Below, in pieces: positions 1 through 6,159 of a stretch of DNA of 13,887 nucleotides. The translations under genes and the position numbers were made by a program. This DNA comes from CAZYPU01 sp964649665 (lineage in GTDB: Bacteria; Omnitrophota; Gorgyraeia; JABMRN01; RBG-13-46-9): positions 1 through 13,887 of the forward strand of contig CAZYPU010000029.1 of NCBI GenBank assembly GCA_964649665.1, read 5' to 3'. A model generated the notes under the pieces. It saw nothing but the letters and a program-made list of their open reading frames with translations, ran no database searches and was not told where the DNA came from. Every line of letters begins with the position of its first letter. Positions within the stretch are counted from its first letter, which is position 1.

Positions 1-19
1 ACAAGTAGGAGGAATAAAT

Positions 20-625
20 ATGGATTTTTATGAATATAGGATAGGTAAAGGGATTGACATAGAAAATATTTGGAGCATATTTGATGAAGGCAAGGGTTAT
101 ATTGAAAAGTATAAATCTATGGAAGTTTATGCTCTGCGCTTACAATTTGATTCTGCTTTAAACCTTCCTCTTTTTGATCACGAGGCTATATCGAAAACAG
201 TAAAAAGTCTATTCCATGATTTGAAAAAAGAATGTTTACCCGAATCAGAATATGATCACTTTGGCCCCATATTTCTTTATGAAATAAATCGAGGTTCAGC
301 TATATGGACTTTTGTAGCAGAGCTTAAACCGCTTCTAATCTTAAGCACCGTTCTTAGCATTGCTCTGATATGGAGAAAATACGAAGGGCAAAGCACGGAT
401 AATCTTAACAAAAAGATAGACTATATTCGAAAATTATATCCTCGCGCTCCAGTTTTAGATATTCAAGATTTCACACACGCATGGACAGCTATTGGAAGAA
501 AAAAAGTTTTAAAACGATTGGCTGAGCAAGGGCTAAAAAGTATAAAAATATCTAAACAGCCATTTAAAGGACAAAAAGATATCGAAGTAATAGATGTATC
601 AGCAATTATTGAAGATAATGATTAA
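20..625 (+). CDS. Hypothetical protein with one predicted membrane segment
   Basis: I do not recognise the family of this 201-aa protein. The ATG is preceded by a good AGGAGG ribosome site, so the start is well supported. Residues 1-90 look soluble and mixed alpha/beta. A strongly hydrophobic stretch at about residues 95-118 (VAELKPLLILSTVLSIALIW) is the only likely membrane helix, and it is followed by basic WRKYE. The rest (about 120-201) is hydrophilic and Lys-rich with an acidic C-terminus. There is no N-terminal signal peptide, so the topology is probably a single internal anchor. The gene is AT-rich compared with genes after position 2576 and lies next to two decayed genes, which suggests acquired or accessory DNA. 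Membrane location is inferred and the function is unknown. Confidence 0.75.
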   Translation: MDFYEYRIGKGIDIENIWSIFDEGKGYIEKYKSMEVYALRLQFDSALNLPLFDHEAISKTVKSLFHDLKKECLPESEYDHFGPIFLYEINRGSAIWTFVAELKPLLILSTVLSIALIWRKYEGQSTDNLNKKIDYIRKLYPRAPVLDIQDFTHAWTAIGRKKVLKRLAEQGLKSIKISKQPFKGQKDIEVIDVSAIIEDND

Positions 626-639
626 TATTACGCAGAGCT

Positions 640-744
640 ATGAAATTTAATCCAAAATACACGATAACAGATAAGATTACCAATAACCTCACAACAATCG
701 CGTCTGCGTGCGAGATTAATAAAACAGGTGTTAAATGTCAGTGA
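640..744 (+). pseudogene. 34-codon remnant resembling the N-terminus of a Fic-family protein
   Basis: This short frame reads MKFNPKYTITDKITNNLTTI and then ASACEINKTG before a stop at 742-744. The pattern Y-x-I-T-x-K-I-x-N-N-L-x-x-I-x-x-A is what I would expect for the first helix of Fic/DUF4172-type proteins, whose N-termini contact the Fic core. Nothing of the Fic core (HPFxxGNGR) follows. The frame runs into the start of the DUF3800 gene at 735. The simplest reading is a gene stump left after deletion or replacement by neighbouring DNA. It could also be a chance or real small peptide. The family call is from memory of the motif only. Confidence 0.35.
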
Positions 745-1465
745 TAGTATATCTGGATGAAAGCGGCGATCATTCACTTGAGCTTGTTGACAAGGACTTT
801 CCATTTTTTGCCCTTGCGATGTTTATTTGCGAGGAAAAGATACATAACCATAAGATTTCTCCAGCGATTAATCAATTCAAAATGGATTTTTTCGGGCACG
901 AGGCAGTTATCATTCATTCACGGGATATACGCAAAGCTCAGCGGGATTTTGGTATTCTTACTAACCCGGCTAAACGCGAGGAGTTTTATAGAAAATTAAA
1001 TCAAATAATGTCGAATTCGGACTATCAATTGATAGTTTCTGTGATAAAAAAGCAGGATCATAAGGAAAAATATGGTATATTGGCAGAGAACCCGTATGAT
1101 CTGGCAATGATATTTTGTATGGAGAGACTTTTACCTTTACTTGAAGAGAAGAAACAACCGGAGTCCAGCTTATTGCGGAAAGCCGCGGTAAAAAAGAAGA
1201 TAACGATTTAATGTTAAGTTTCTTAAGAATTGCCAGCCAAGGTACCAACTATATTCCGGCAGAACGATTTAAAAAGATAGATTTCAAACTGAAATTTGTT
1301 CCCAAGATGATGAATGTGGTAGAGACGCAATTGGCGGATTTAGCAGCCTATCCGGTTGCTCGGTATATACATAATCCTAATAAGCCGAATCCCGCATATG
1401 ATATCATAAAGACAAAATTTTACAGGGGTAAAGGATGGATACAGGGATTAAAAATATTCCCATAA
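735..1465 (+). pseudogene. DUF3800 family protein, interrupted by a frameshift
   Basis: The N-terminal part (735 to about 1160) starts MSVIVYLDESGD, the DUF3800 signature with Asp8, Glu9, Ser10 and Asp12, and continues with the usual I-H-S-R-D-I-R-K block. The remainder of the family fold lies one frame back (frame of 1211-1465). It includes IAESRGKKEDNDL at 1172-1210, then QLADLAAYPVARY and the C-terminal KFYRGKGW motif. The frame change must fall at about 1150-1171, because the ESRGKKED motif is already in the second frame there. One missing base would explain it. DUF3800 proteins have an RNase H-like fold, are common in defence and mobile regions, and have no settled function. No strong ribosome site is visible before 735. 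The gene ends just before a terminator-like hairpin. A sequencing or assembly indel is the main alternative to a true pseudogene. Confidence 0.8.
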
Positions 1466-1469
1466 AAAC

Positions 1470-1499
1470 AAAAAGCTCCGATTTACATCAGAGCTTTTT
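1470..1499. terminator. Terminator-like hairpin after the DUF3800 gene
   Basis: Arms AAAAAGCTC (1470-1478) and GAGCTTTTT (1491-1499) pair perfectly around a 12-nt loop, five bases after the TAA at 1463-1465. The T-run on the right arm and the A-run on the left make it usable in either direction, as a weak rho-independent terminator. Confidence 0.6.
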
Positions 1500-1683
1500 G
1501 CCGACCGGGAATCCCCAGTCCCTTGAATCAAACCCTACACAAAGTATACATGAAAGAACGCTGTTTGTCAAACGAAATTTTAACCCAATTTTATAAAACC
1601 GCTCCTGTAGCGGCGAATGGTCATTTTGATAACTAATTGACAAAATTGATGTTGTGAAATTCAGCTGGTGTCAACATCGGGCA

Positions 1684-1753
1684 ACCAAACATAAAAATAT
1701 AGAAATTTCTCCTAAGTTTACGCAAGAGAAATTTCTATATTTTTATGTTTGGT
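1684..1753. repeat. 28-bp perfect inverted repeat with 14-nt spacer
   Basis: Positions 1684-1711 are the exact reverse complement of 1726-1753, with the spacer at 1712-1725. The arms are very AT-rich, and each contains an inner palindrome AGAAATTTCT (1701-1710 and 1729-1738). No mismatch occurs across 28 pairs. It could be a MITE-like palindromic unit, a strong terminator, or a replication or recombination structure. Confidence 0.85.
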
Positions 1754-1758
1754 CCTGA

Positions 1759-1783
1759 ACAAAATTGCTGAAAGCAATTTTGT
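1759..1783. repeat. 11-bp perfect hairpin, 3-nt loop
   Basis: ACAAAATTGCT (1759-1769) pairs with AGCAATTTTGT (1773-1783) around a GAA loop. It begins six bases after the large inverted repeat ends. It has no following T-run outside the stem, so it is not a classic terminator. Confidence 0.75.
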
Positions 1784-1808
1784 GAAGGGCCGCACATTCG
1801 AGTAGCAC

Positions 1809-1848
1809 AGTAGCAGTAGCCGGGGCTTAAGCCCCGGCTACTGCTACT
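1809..1848. repeat. 40-bp perfect GC-rich palindrome
   Basis: The 20-base arm 1809-1828 is exactly complementary to 1829-1848 with no spacer. The centre is GGGGCTTAAGCCCC, and the flanks repeat the short unit AGTAGC. It lies just 12 bp before the -35 element of the next gene. It is REP-like in look and could also act as a terminator or insulator for transcription entering from the left. Confidence 0.85.
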
Positions 1849-1860
1849 TCCGGATTTTAC

Positions 1861-1889
1861 TTGAGCACAGCGGGCTCTAATGATATAAT
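1861..1889 (+). promoter_or_regulatory. Sigma-70-type promoter for the nucleotidyltransferase gene
   Basis: The -35 element TTGAGC (1861-1866) and the perfect -10 element TATAAT (1884-1889) are separated by 17 bp. A start site 6-8 bases after the -10 falls at about 1895-1897, right at the ATG at 1898, so the transcript would have essentially no leader. Confidence 0.65.
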
Positions 1890-1897
1890 ATACCGCT

Positions 1898-2392
1898 ATG
1901 ATCATATATGAGGATGTGCTGCGTGCCTTCCAGAAACAGCGGGTGAGATACGTAATTGTAGGAGGCATAGCCGTCAACCTTCTGGGGTCGCTACGGAATA
2001 CCGCGGATATGGATATACTCGTAGAAATGAGCGACAAGAATCTGGCAAAGGTAGTGGGAATATTGAAAAAACACGGATACCGCGTAAAGCAGCCGGTTGA
2101 CCCCATGCGAATAGCGGATAAAAAAACAAGAGAAGACTGGATAGATAATAAACACATGAAGGCGTTTAATTTCTATAAAGAAGACCAGTTAAAAGAAGTC
2201 GATATTGTCATAGATTCGCCCGTATCTTTCAAGGAAGCCAAGAAGGACAGCGTGCTGATAAAAGCAGGTATTACGCTCTCCGTTATTTCCATAGATAATT
2301 TGATAAAAATGAAAAAAAATACAGGTCGTGATGTAGATAAAATGGATATCAAAGAATTAAAAAAAATAAAAAAACTACAAAGAAGAGCTTAA
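1898..2392 (+). CDS. Minimal nucleotidyltransferase (MNT / AbiEii-like fold)
   Basis: This 164-aa protein has the hallmark of the DNA polymerase beta nucleotidyltransferase fold: GGIAVNLLGSLRNTADMDILV at residues 22-42. It has Gly22-Gly23, Arg33 and the metal-binding pair Asp37 and Asp39; a likely third acid is Asp102 in EVDIVID. Such proteins transfer a nucleotide to a protein or RNA and many act as toxin or antitoxin halves; the target here cannot be read from sequence. The C-terminus is very Lys-rich. The start ATG lies eight bases after a perfect -10 box and has no ribosome site, so translation is probably leaderless. The stop TAA is one base before the next small gene, indicating a two-gene unit. 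Confidence 0.8.
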   Translation: MIIYEDVLRAFQKQRVRYVIVGGIAVNLLGSLRNTADMDILVEMSDKNLAKVVGILKKHGYRVKQPVDPMRIADKKTREDWIDNKHMKAFNFYKEDQLKEVDIVIDSPVSFKEAKKDSVLIKAGITLSVISIDNLIKMKKNTGRDVDKMDIKELKKIKKLQRRA

Positions 2393-2393
2393 A

Positions 2394-2558
2394 ATGATTT
2401 TCAGCTGGGAGACCGAAGACAAACGCCTTTTGCGATTTATGAAGATTCGCCCAAAGAGGAAATTGGAGTGGCTTCTCGAGATGAATAAATTCGCACTTAA
2501 ATTTTGGCCCAAAGAACAGAAGAAAAATTGGTATAAAAACCGTCATCAAAATACCTAA
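2394..2558 (+). CDS. Small basic Trp-rich protein, partner of the nucleotidyltransferase
   Basis: This 54-aa frame starts MIFSWETEDKRLLRFMKIRP and continues with KRKLEWLLEMNKF and a Lys-rich end. It begins one base after the nucleotidyltransferase stop. The pattern x-S-W-E...M-K-I-x-P-K-x-K-L-x-W-L-x-E-x-N-x-F is what I recall for short proteins that accompany MNT-type nucleotidyltransferases in many environmental genomes, but I cannot name a family. Purines (AGAAGAG, about 2381-2387) upstream could serve as a weak ribosome site, or translation may be coupled to the upstream gene. A role as an antitoxin or substrate-binding partner is an inference. The glmU ribosome site follows within a few bases, so the two may share a transcript. 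Confidence 0.65.
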   Translation: MIFSWETEDKRLLRFMKIRPKRKLEWLLEMNKFALKFWPKEQKKNWYKNRHQNT

Positions 2559-2560
2559 CT

Positions 2561-2567
2561 AAAGGAG
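2561..2567 (+). promoter_or_regulatory. Ribosome binding site deciding the TTG start of glmU
   Basis: AAAGGAG at 2561-2567 stands 8 bases before TTG 2576. No in-frame ATG exists nearby before the conserved LAAGRGTRMK motif, which begins at residue 9. This supports TTG as the true initiation codon. Confidence 0.7.
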
Positions 2568-2575
2568 ATGTTTGC

Positions 2576-3835
2576 TTGAAAAACATAGCAGCCGTAATAC
2601 TTGCCGCCGGACGCGGAACAAGGATGAAATCTAATACGCCGAAGGTCCTGCACGAGGTGCAGTCAAGGCCGCTTCTCAGTTTTATACTGGAAGCGCTGGA
2701 TGCGGCCGGCGTCGGTAAAAAAATTCTCGTTCTCGGATATAAGGACAAGAACGTAAAATCCGCATTTCCGGGAGTCGAGACGGTAATACAGGATAAACTT
2801 TTCGGCTCGGGCGATGCGGTAAAATGCGCAAAAAATCTTCTTTCATCCTTTAAAGGCGACATACTCGTCCTCTACGGCGATACGCCGTTTGTACGGGCCT
2901 CGACGATAAAAAAGCTTATAGAAAAGCACAAAAGTGAAAAAGCCTCCTGCACCCTTCTTTCGTCGGTCATGCCCGAGCCGGCGGGCTACGGAAGGATTTT
3001 GAGGGACGCGGATGAAAATATTATTAAGATAATAGAGGACACCGACGCCTCCATTTACGAAAAAATCATAAACGAAATAAACGTCGGGTGCTACTGTTTC
3101 AACAGGGAACATCTTTTTTCCTCGCTCGACCGGCTCAAAATGAACGCGAAAAAGAAAGAATATTACCTTACGGATATTGTCGGCGCCCTGCGCAAATCCG
3201 GCAGGAAAGTTGTTTCCGTACTTTCGAAAGATCCGGCGGAAGCCCTTGGCATAAATTCAAAACTTGATCTCGCGCGGGCGAACGATATAGCGAGAAAACG
3301 GGCCCTTGAACTTTTGATGCTGAAGGGCGTAACAGTCGTTGACCCCGGTTCCACTTTCGTGGATAAAGACGCGAAGATCGGAAGGGATACCGTAATACAC
3401 CCGCACACTATTATCGAGGGCTCCGTTACCATAGGAAAAAATTGCCGGATCGGCCCCTTCGCGAGAATCAGGAAAAATACCCTTATCGACAATAACGTCG
3501 AAATCGGAAATTTCGTTGAACTCGTGAGAACGAAAGTTTCCTCCGGAACCAAGATAAAGCACATGACGTATTTAGGGGACGCGGAACTCGGCAAAAACGT
3601 AAACGTCGGCGCCGGCACGATCACGGCCAATTATGACGGCAAAAACAAAAACAAAACCATCATAGAAGACGGTTCCTTTATAGGCGTCGGCTCGATTTTT
3701 GTGGCCCCCGTCAGGGTGGGCCGCGGCGCGGTTGTGGGGGCCGGAAGCGTGGTAACTAAAGGCAAAGATGTGCCGGCGGGAAAAACCGTGGCCGGTATCC
3801 CTGCGAAAATACTTAATAGGGGGAGGAAGAGATGA
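2576..3835 (+). CDS. glmU: Bifunctional UDP-GlcNAc pyrophosphorylase / GlcN-1-P acetyltransferase
   Basis: GlmU acetylates glucosamine-1-phosphate and then couples it to UTP to give UDP-GlcNAc, the cytoplasmic precursor of peptidoglycan and lipid A. The uridyltransferase domain (about residues 1-225) shows LAAGRGTRMKSNTPKV with Arg16 and Lys23, then QDKLFGSGDAV, LYGDTPF, GYGRILR and INVGCYCF. The C-terminal left-handed beta-helix carries GPFARIR, GNFVEL, the catalytic His329 in KHMTYLGDAELG, and GAGTITANYDG. At 419 aa it is short for the family (about 455). The loss is local: only nine residues separate IIEG from IGPFAR, where E. coli has about 43, so roughly two helix coils are absent. Both active sites seem complete. 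It starts at TTG after a good AAAGGAG and overlaps prs by four bases (ATGA). Confidence 0.95.
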   Translation: MKNIAAVILAAGRGTRMKSNTPKVLHEVQSRPLLSFILEALDAAGVGKKILVLGYKDKNVKSAFPGVETVIQDKLFGSGDAVKCAKNLLSSFKGDILVLYGDTPFVRASTIKKLIEKHKSEKASCTLLSSVMPEPAGYGRILRDADENIIKIIEDTDASIYEKIINEINVGCYCFNREHLFSSLDRLKMNAKKKEYYLTDIVGALRKSGRKVVSVLSKDPAEALGINSKLDLARANDIARKRALELLMLKGVTVVDPGSTFVDKDAKIGRDTVIHPHTIIEGSVTIGKNCRIGPFARIRKNTLIDNNVEIGNFVELVRTKVSSGTKIKHMTYLGDAELGKNVNVGAGTITANYDGKNKNKTIIEDGSFIGVGSIFVAPVRVGRGAVVGAGSVVTKGKDVPAGKTVAGIPAKILNRGRKR

Positions 3836-4773
3836 GAAACGACAAGTTATCGATATTCGGCGGCAATTCAAATATCGCGCTCCTGGATGAGATCTGCAGG
3901 CTCCTGCGTGTAAAGCGCGGCGACGCCTTTGTCGGCAGATTTACCGACGGGGAGATACAGGTGAAGATAAACCAGAATGTCCGCGGCGACGATGTTTTCG
4001 TAATCCAGCCCACCTGTTTTCCCGCGAACGAAAACCTCATGGAACTTTTAATACTTCTAGACGCCTTAAGGCGCGCCTCCGCCGACAGAATAACGGCGGT
4101 CCTGCCGTATTTCGGGTACGCGCGCCAGGATAGAAAAGATCAGCCCCGCGTTCCGATAACCGCGAAGCTTATCGCTAATTTACTCAGCCGCGCCGGGGCA
4201 TCAAGGGTATTGACCATAGATTTGCACGCGGGCCAAATACAGGGTTTTTTCGATATGCCGCTCGATCACCTCTATGCCGTCAGGACTTTTGTGGAATATT
4301 TTACCAAGAAAAACGTAGAAAATCTGGTTGTCGTCTCACCCGACGTAGGCGGCATAAAAATGGCAAGGGCCTACGCGAAGGACCTGAAAGCGGACCTTGC
4401 CATAGTCGATAAGCGCAGGATAAACCATACAAAAGCGGAAGTCATGAACATAATGGGCGAGGTAGAGGGGAAAAATGTCGTTATAGTCGACGACATAATA
4501 GCCACTGCCGGAAGCGTTACCGAGGCCGCTGCCGCTCTTAAAAACGCGGGCGCAAAAGATATATATGTGACCATAACACATCCGGTCTTGTGCGGCCCGG
4601 CCATGGAAAGGCTCGCCGCCTCACCCATAAAAGAACTCATAGTGACAAACACGATCCCGATAGAGGAAAGCAAGATGATAGGTAAAATAAAGGTGCTCAG
4701 TATTGCGCCGCTTCTGGGGAACGCGATAAAGAGAATTCACAACGAGGAGTCAATAAGTATATTATTTGAATGA
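3832..4773 (+). CDS. prs: Ribose-phosphate pyrophosphokinase (PRPP synthetase)
   Basis: Prs makes PRPP from ribose-5-phosphate and ATP for nucleotide, His and Trp synthesis. The 313-aa length and motifs are those of class I enzymes: FTDGEIQVKI, the flexible loop PYFGYARQDRK, LTIDLHAGQIQGFF with the catalytic His, VVSPDVGG, and the PRPP-binding loop VDDIIATAGS at residues 219-228. In the last motif Asp220 and Asp221 are kept, but position 224 is Ala where E. coli and Bacillus have Asp. The C-terminus (HPVLCGPAMERL, LLGNAIKRIH) is complete. The ATG overlaps the glmU TGA and is preceded by GGGGGAGGAAGAG, so the two are co-translated. rplY follows after 21 bases. Confidence 0.96.
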   Translation: MRNDKLSIFGGNSNIALLDEICRLLRVKRGDAFVGRFTDGEIQVKINQNVRGDDVFVIQPTCFPANENLMELLILLDALRRASADRITAVLPYFGYARQDRKDQPRVPITAKLIANLLSRAGASRVLTIDLHAGQIQGFFDMPLDHLYAVRTFVEYFTKKNVENLVVVSPDVGGIKMARAYAKDLKADLAIVDKRRINHTKAEVMNIMGEVEGKNVVIVDDIIATAGSVTEAAAALKNAGAKDIYVTITHPVLCGPAMERLAASPIKELIVTNTIPIEESKMIGKIKVLSIAPLLGNAIKRIHNEESISILFE

Positions 4774-4794
4774 GTCCAAGGGGGGTAAAAAAGC

Positions 4795-5523
4795 ATGGAA
4801 AAAGTCATACTCAACGCCGAGATACGCGAAGAATTGGGAAAAGCCAGAGTAAAAGAACTGAGGAAATCCGAAATTATACCGGGAATTGTTTATAAGGGCG
4901 GGAAAGAATGTGTAAACCTTAAGATAAAATCCCGCGATTTATTCAATGTCCTGCATACCCCGGCCGGGGAAAATGTTTTGATAACCCTTAAAGTCAAGGG
5001 CGATAAAAAAAAGGCCGAAAGGGCATGCCTTATAAAGGAACTGCAGAGGCACCCGGTTAAGGAGAATATTTTACATATCGATTTGAATGAGATATCACTC
5101 ACCGAAAAGATAAAGGTCAAGGTGCCGGTGCATCCGCATGGGGAGCCCGAAGGCGTCGTTAAGGACGAAGGCGTCCTCGAACACGTACTTTGGGAAGTGG
5201 AGGTGGAATGCCTGCCCACAGATATACCCGAGAAAATAGAGGTGGAAGTGGCGCCCATGAAGATCGGGGATATCGTTTACGTGAAAGACCTTACGGTGCC
5301 GCCGGTGGTAAAAATACTGAGCGACCCGGAGCTTACAGTTCTCTCCGTTAGCCTGCCTGCCAAAGAAGAAGTGCCCGAGGAGGTTCCGGCCGAAGAAGGT
5401 ACTGAGCCGGAAGTCATAGCGAAGGGCAAGAAAGAAGAAGAGGAAGTTGAAGAAAAGGAAGCGCCGAAAGCGAAAAAAGAAGAAGCGCCTCCGGCCGCGA
5501 AGGAAGAGAAGAAGAAAGAGTAG
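4795..5523 (+). CDS. rplY: Ribosomal protein L25, CTC/TL5 type, with long charged tail
   Basis: It binds 5S rRNA in the large subunit; the long form is also known as general stress protein CTC. Residues 1-92 form the L25 domain (start EKVILNAEIREELGKARVKELRK, with PGIVYKGG). Residues 93-187 form the TL5 C-terminal beta domain (KVKVPVHPHGEPEGVVKDEGVLEH, IEVEVAPMKIGD). Residues 188-242 are almost only Glu, Lys, Ala and Pro and are surely disordered. AAGGGGGG sits upstream of the ATG. The gene lies between prs and pth, as in Bacillus. The purine-rich tail DNA makes an open frame that falsely extends pth upstream. Confidence 0.93.
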   Translation: MEKVILNAEIREELGKARVKELRKSEIIPGIVYKGGKECVNLKIKSRDLFNVLHTPAGENVLITLKVKGDKKKAERACLIKELQRHPVKENILHIDLNEISLTEKIKVKVPVHPHGEPEGVVKDEGVLEHVLWEVEVECLPTDIPEKIEVEVAPMKIGDIVYVKDLTVPPVVKILSDPELTVLSVSLPAKEEVPEEVPAEEGTEPEVIAKGKKEEEEVEEKEAPKAKKEEAPPAAKEEKKKE

Positions 5524-5524
5524 C

Positions 5525-6100
5525 GTGAAATTAATCGTCGGCCTCGGCAACCCCGGCTTCAGATATAGAAACACGCCGCACAACGCAGGTTTTCTGGCCG
5601 TCAGGGAACTATCCAAAAGGCTCGGCATATCCGTAAGAAAAAAAATATGCAGGGGGCTGTTTGGCCGGGGTTCGGCCGGCGGCCAAAAGATAACCCTTTT
5701 TATGCCCGAGACCTATATGAATCTCTCCGGGGGCGCGGTCCGGGAAATCGCGAAGAAAGAAAAAGCGAATCCCGAAAACATCCTTGTCATTTGCGATGAC
5801 ATCGATTTGAAGCTCGGCTTCATCCGCCTCAGGGAAAAAGGCGGAAGCGCCGGCCATAAGGGGCTTGAGTCAATCATAAAAAGCCTCGCGACAAACTGTT
5901 TTCCGCGCCTCAGGATAGGAATAGCGAAAGACCGGAGGTGCGAAAACGTAACGGATTTTGTTCTGAAACCGTTCGGCTCCGCGGAAAAAGGAGCGCTAAA
6001 GGGCATAATAAAAGAGGCGTCCGAATGCGCCGTTACGTGGGCCGAAGAAGGCGCGGCAAGGGCCATGACGAGGTTTAACAAGCGCCAGGGGGACCATTAA
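5525..6100 (+). CDS. pth: Peptidyl-tRNA hydrolase
   Basis: Pth frees tRNA from peptidyl-tRNA dropped by ribosomes. I chose GTG 5525, one base after the rplY stop, because the protein then begins MKLIVGLGNPG like the whole family and has 191 aa (E. coli 194). The open frame upstream to 5447 would only add a Lys/Arg-rich shadow of the rplY tail. Expected residues are present: Asn9, catalytic His19 (TPHNAGF), Asn66 (YMNLSG) and Asp91 (CDDID). In the GSAGHKGLESI loop His111 is followed by Lys112, where E. coli has Asn114. The upstream AGAGAAGAAAGAG is a weak ribosome site; coupling to rplY is likely. The C-terminal helix (AARAMTRFNK) is normal. Confidence 0.94.
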   Translation: MKLIVGLGNPGFRYRNTPHNAGFLAVRELSKRLGISVRKKICRGLFGRGSAGGQKITLFMPETYMNLSGGAVREIAKKEKANPENILVICDDIDLKLGFIRLREKGGSAGHKGLESIIKSLATNCFPRLRIGIAKDRRCENVTDFVLKPFGSAEKGALKGIIKEASECAVTWAEEGAARAMTRFNKRQGDH

Positions 6101-6105
6101 ACTTC

Positions 6106-6134
6106 TTGATTTTAGAGATAAGTTGTGCTAATAT
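6106..6134 (+). promoter_or_regulatory. Promoter for rpsF-ssb-rpsR-rplI with extended -10
   Basis: TTGATT (6106-6111) and TAATAT (6129-6134) are spaced 17 bp apart. TGC directly before the -10 gives the extended TGn form. It sits in the only non-coding gap (59 bp) between pth and rpsF. A start at about 6140-6142 leaves a short leader containing AAAGGA (6148-6153), six bases before the rpsF ATG. Confidence 0.6.
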
Positions 6135-6159
6135 CTTGTGAACATTGAAAGGATAAAAT

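Larger units (their letters stand above)
1466..1897. other. Gene-free accessory spacer rich in inverted repeats
   Basis: About 430 bases contain no credible coding region; the long minus-strand frame across 1735-2157 is a shadow of the nucleotidyltransferase gene and of palindromes. Besides the terminator, I see these structures: GACCGGG/CCCAGTC (1503-1520, better paired on the minus strand through G-U); CCGCT/AGCGG (1599-1613); GATGTTG/CAACATC (1648-1678); and the three large palindromes listed separately (1684-1753, 1759-1783, 1809-1848). The promoter for the nucleotidyltransferase closes the region. The density of perfect palindromes suggests decayed mobile or REP-like DNA, or structured non-coding RNA. 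No transposase or tRNA is visible. Confidence 0.6.

Noticed and set aside
1190..1196. Programmed -1 frameshift at A AAA AAG in the DUF3800 gene
   Set aside because: The conserved ESRGKKED motif is already in the downstream frame from 1172, before the heptamer, so slippage here would skip it. It is kept only as a minor alternative.
1500..1560. Possible minus-strand tRNA 3' part (GATTCCCGGTC-like bases)
   Set aside because: No acceptor, D or anticodon arms can be built around it. The bases fold only as a short hairpin.
1637..1665. TTGACA (1637-1642) as a promoter in the spacer
   Set aside because: No -10 box is found at the right distance and no gene follows directly.
5447..5524. Upstream extension of pth starting at ATG 5447 with a Lys/Arg-rich N-terminus
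   Set aside because: It overlaps the rplY tail in another frame and only mirrors its low-complexity purine-rich DNA. Pth normally begins MKLIVGLGNPG, which GTG 5525 provides.
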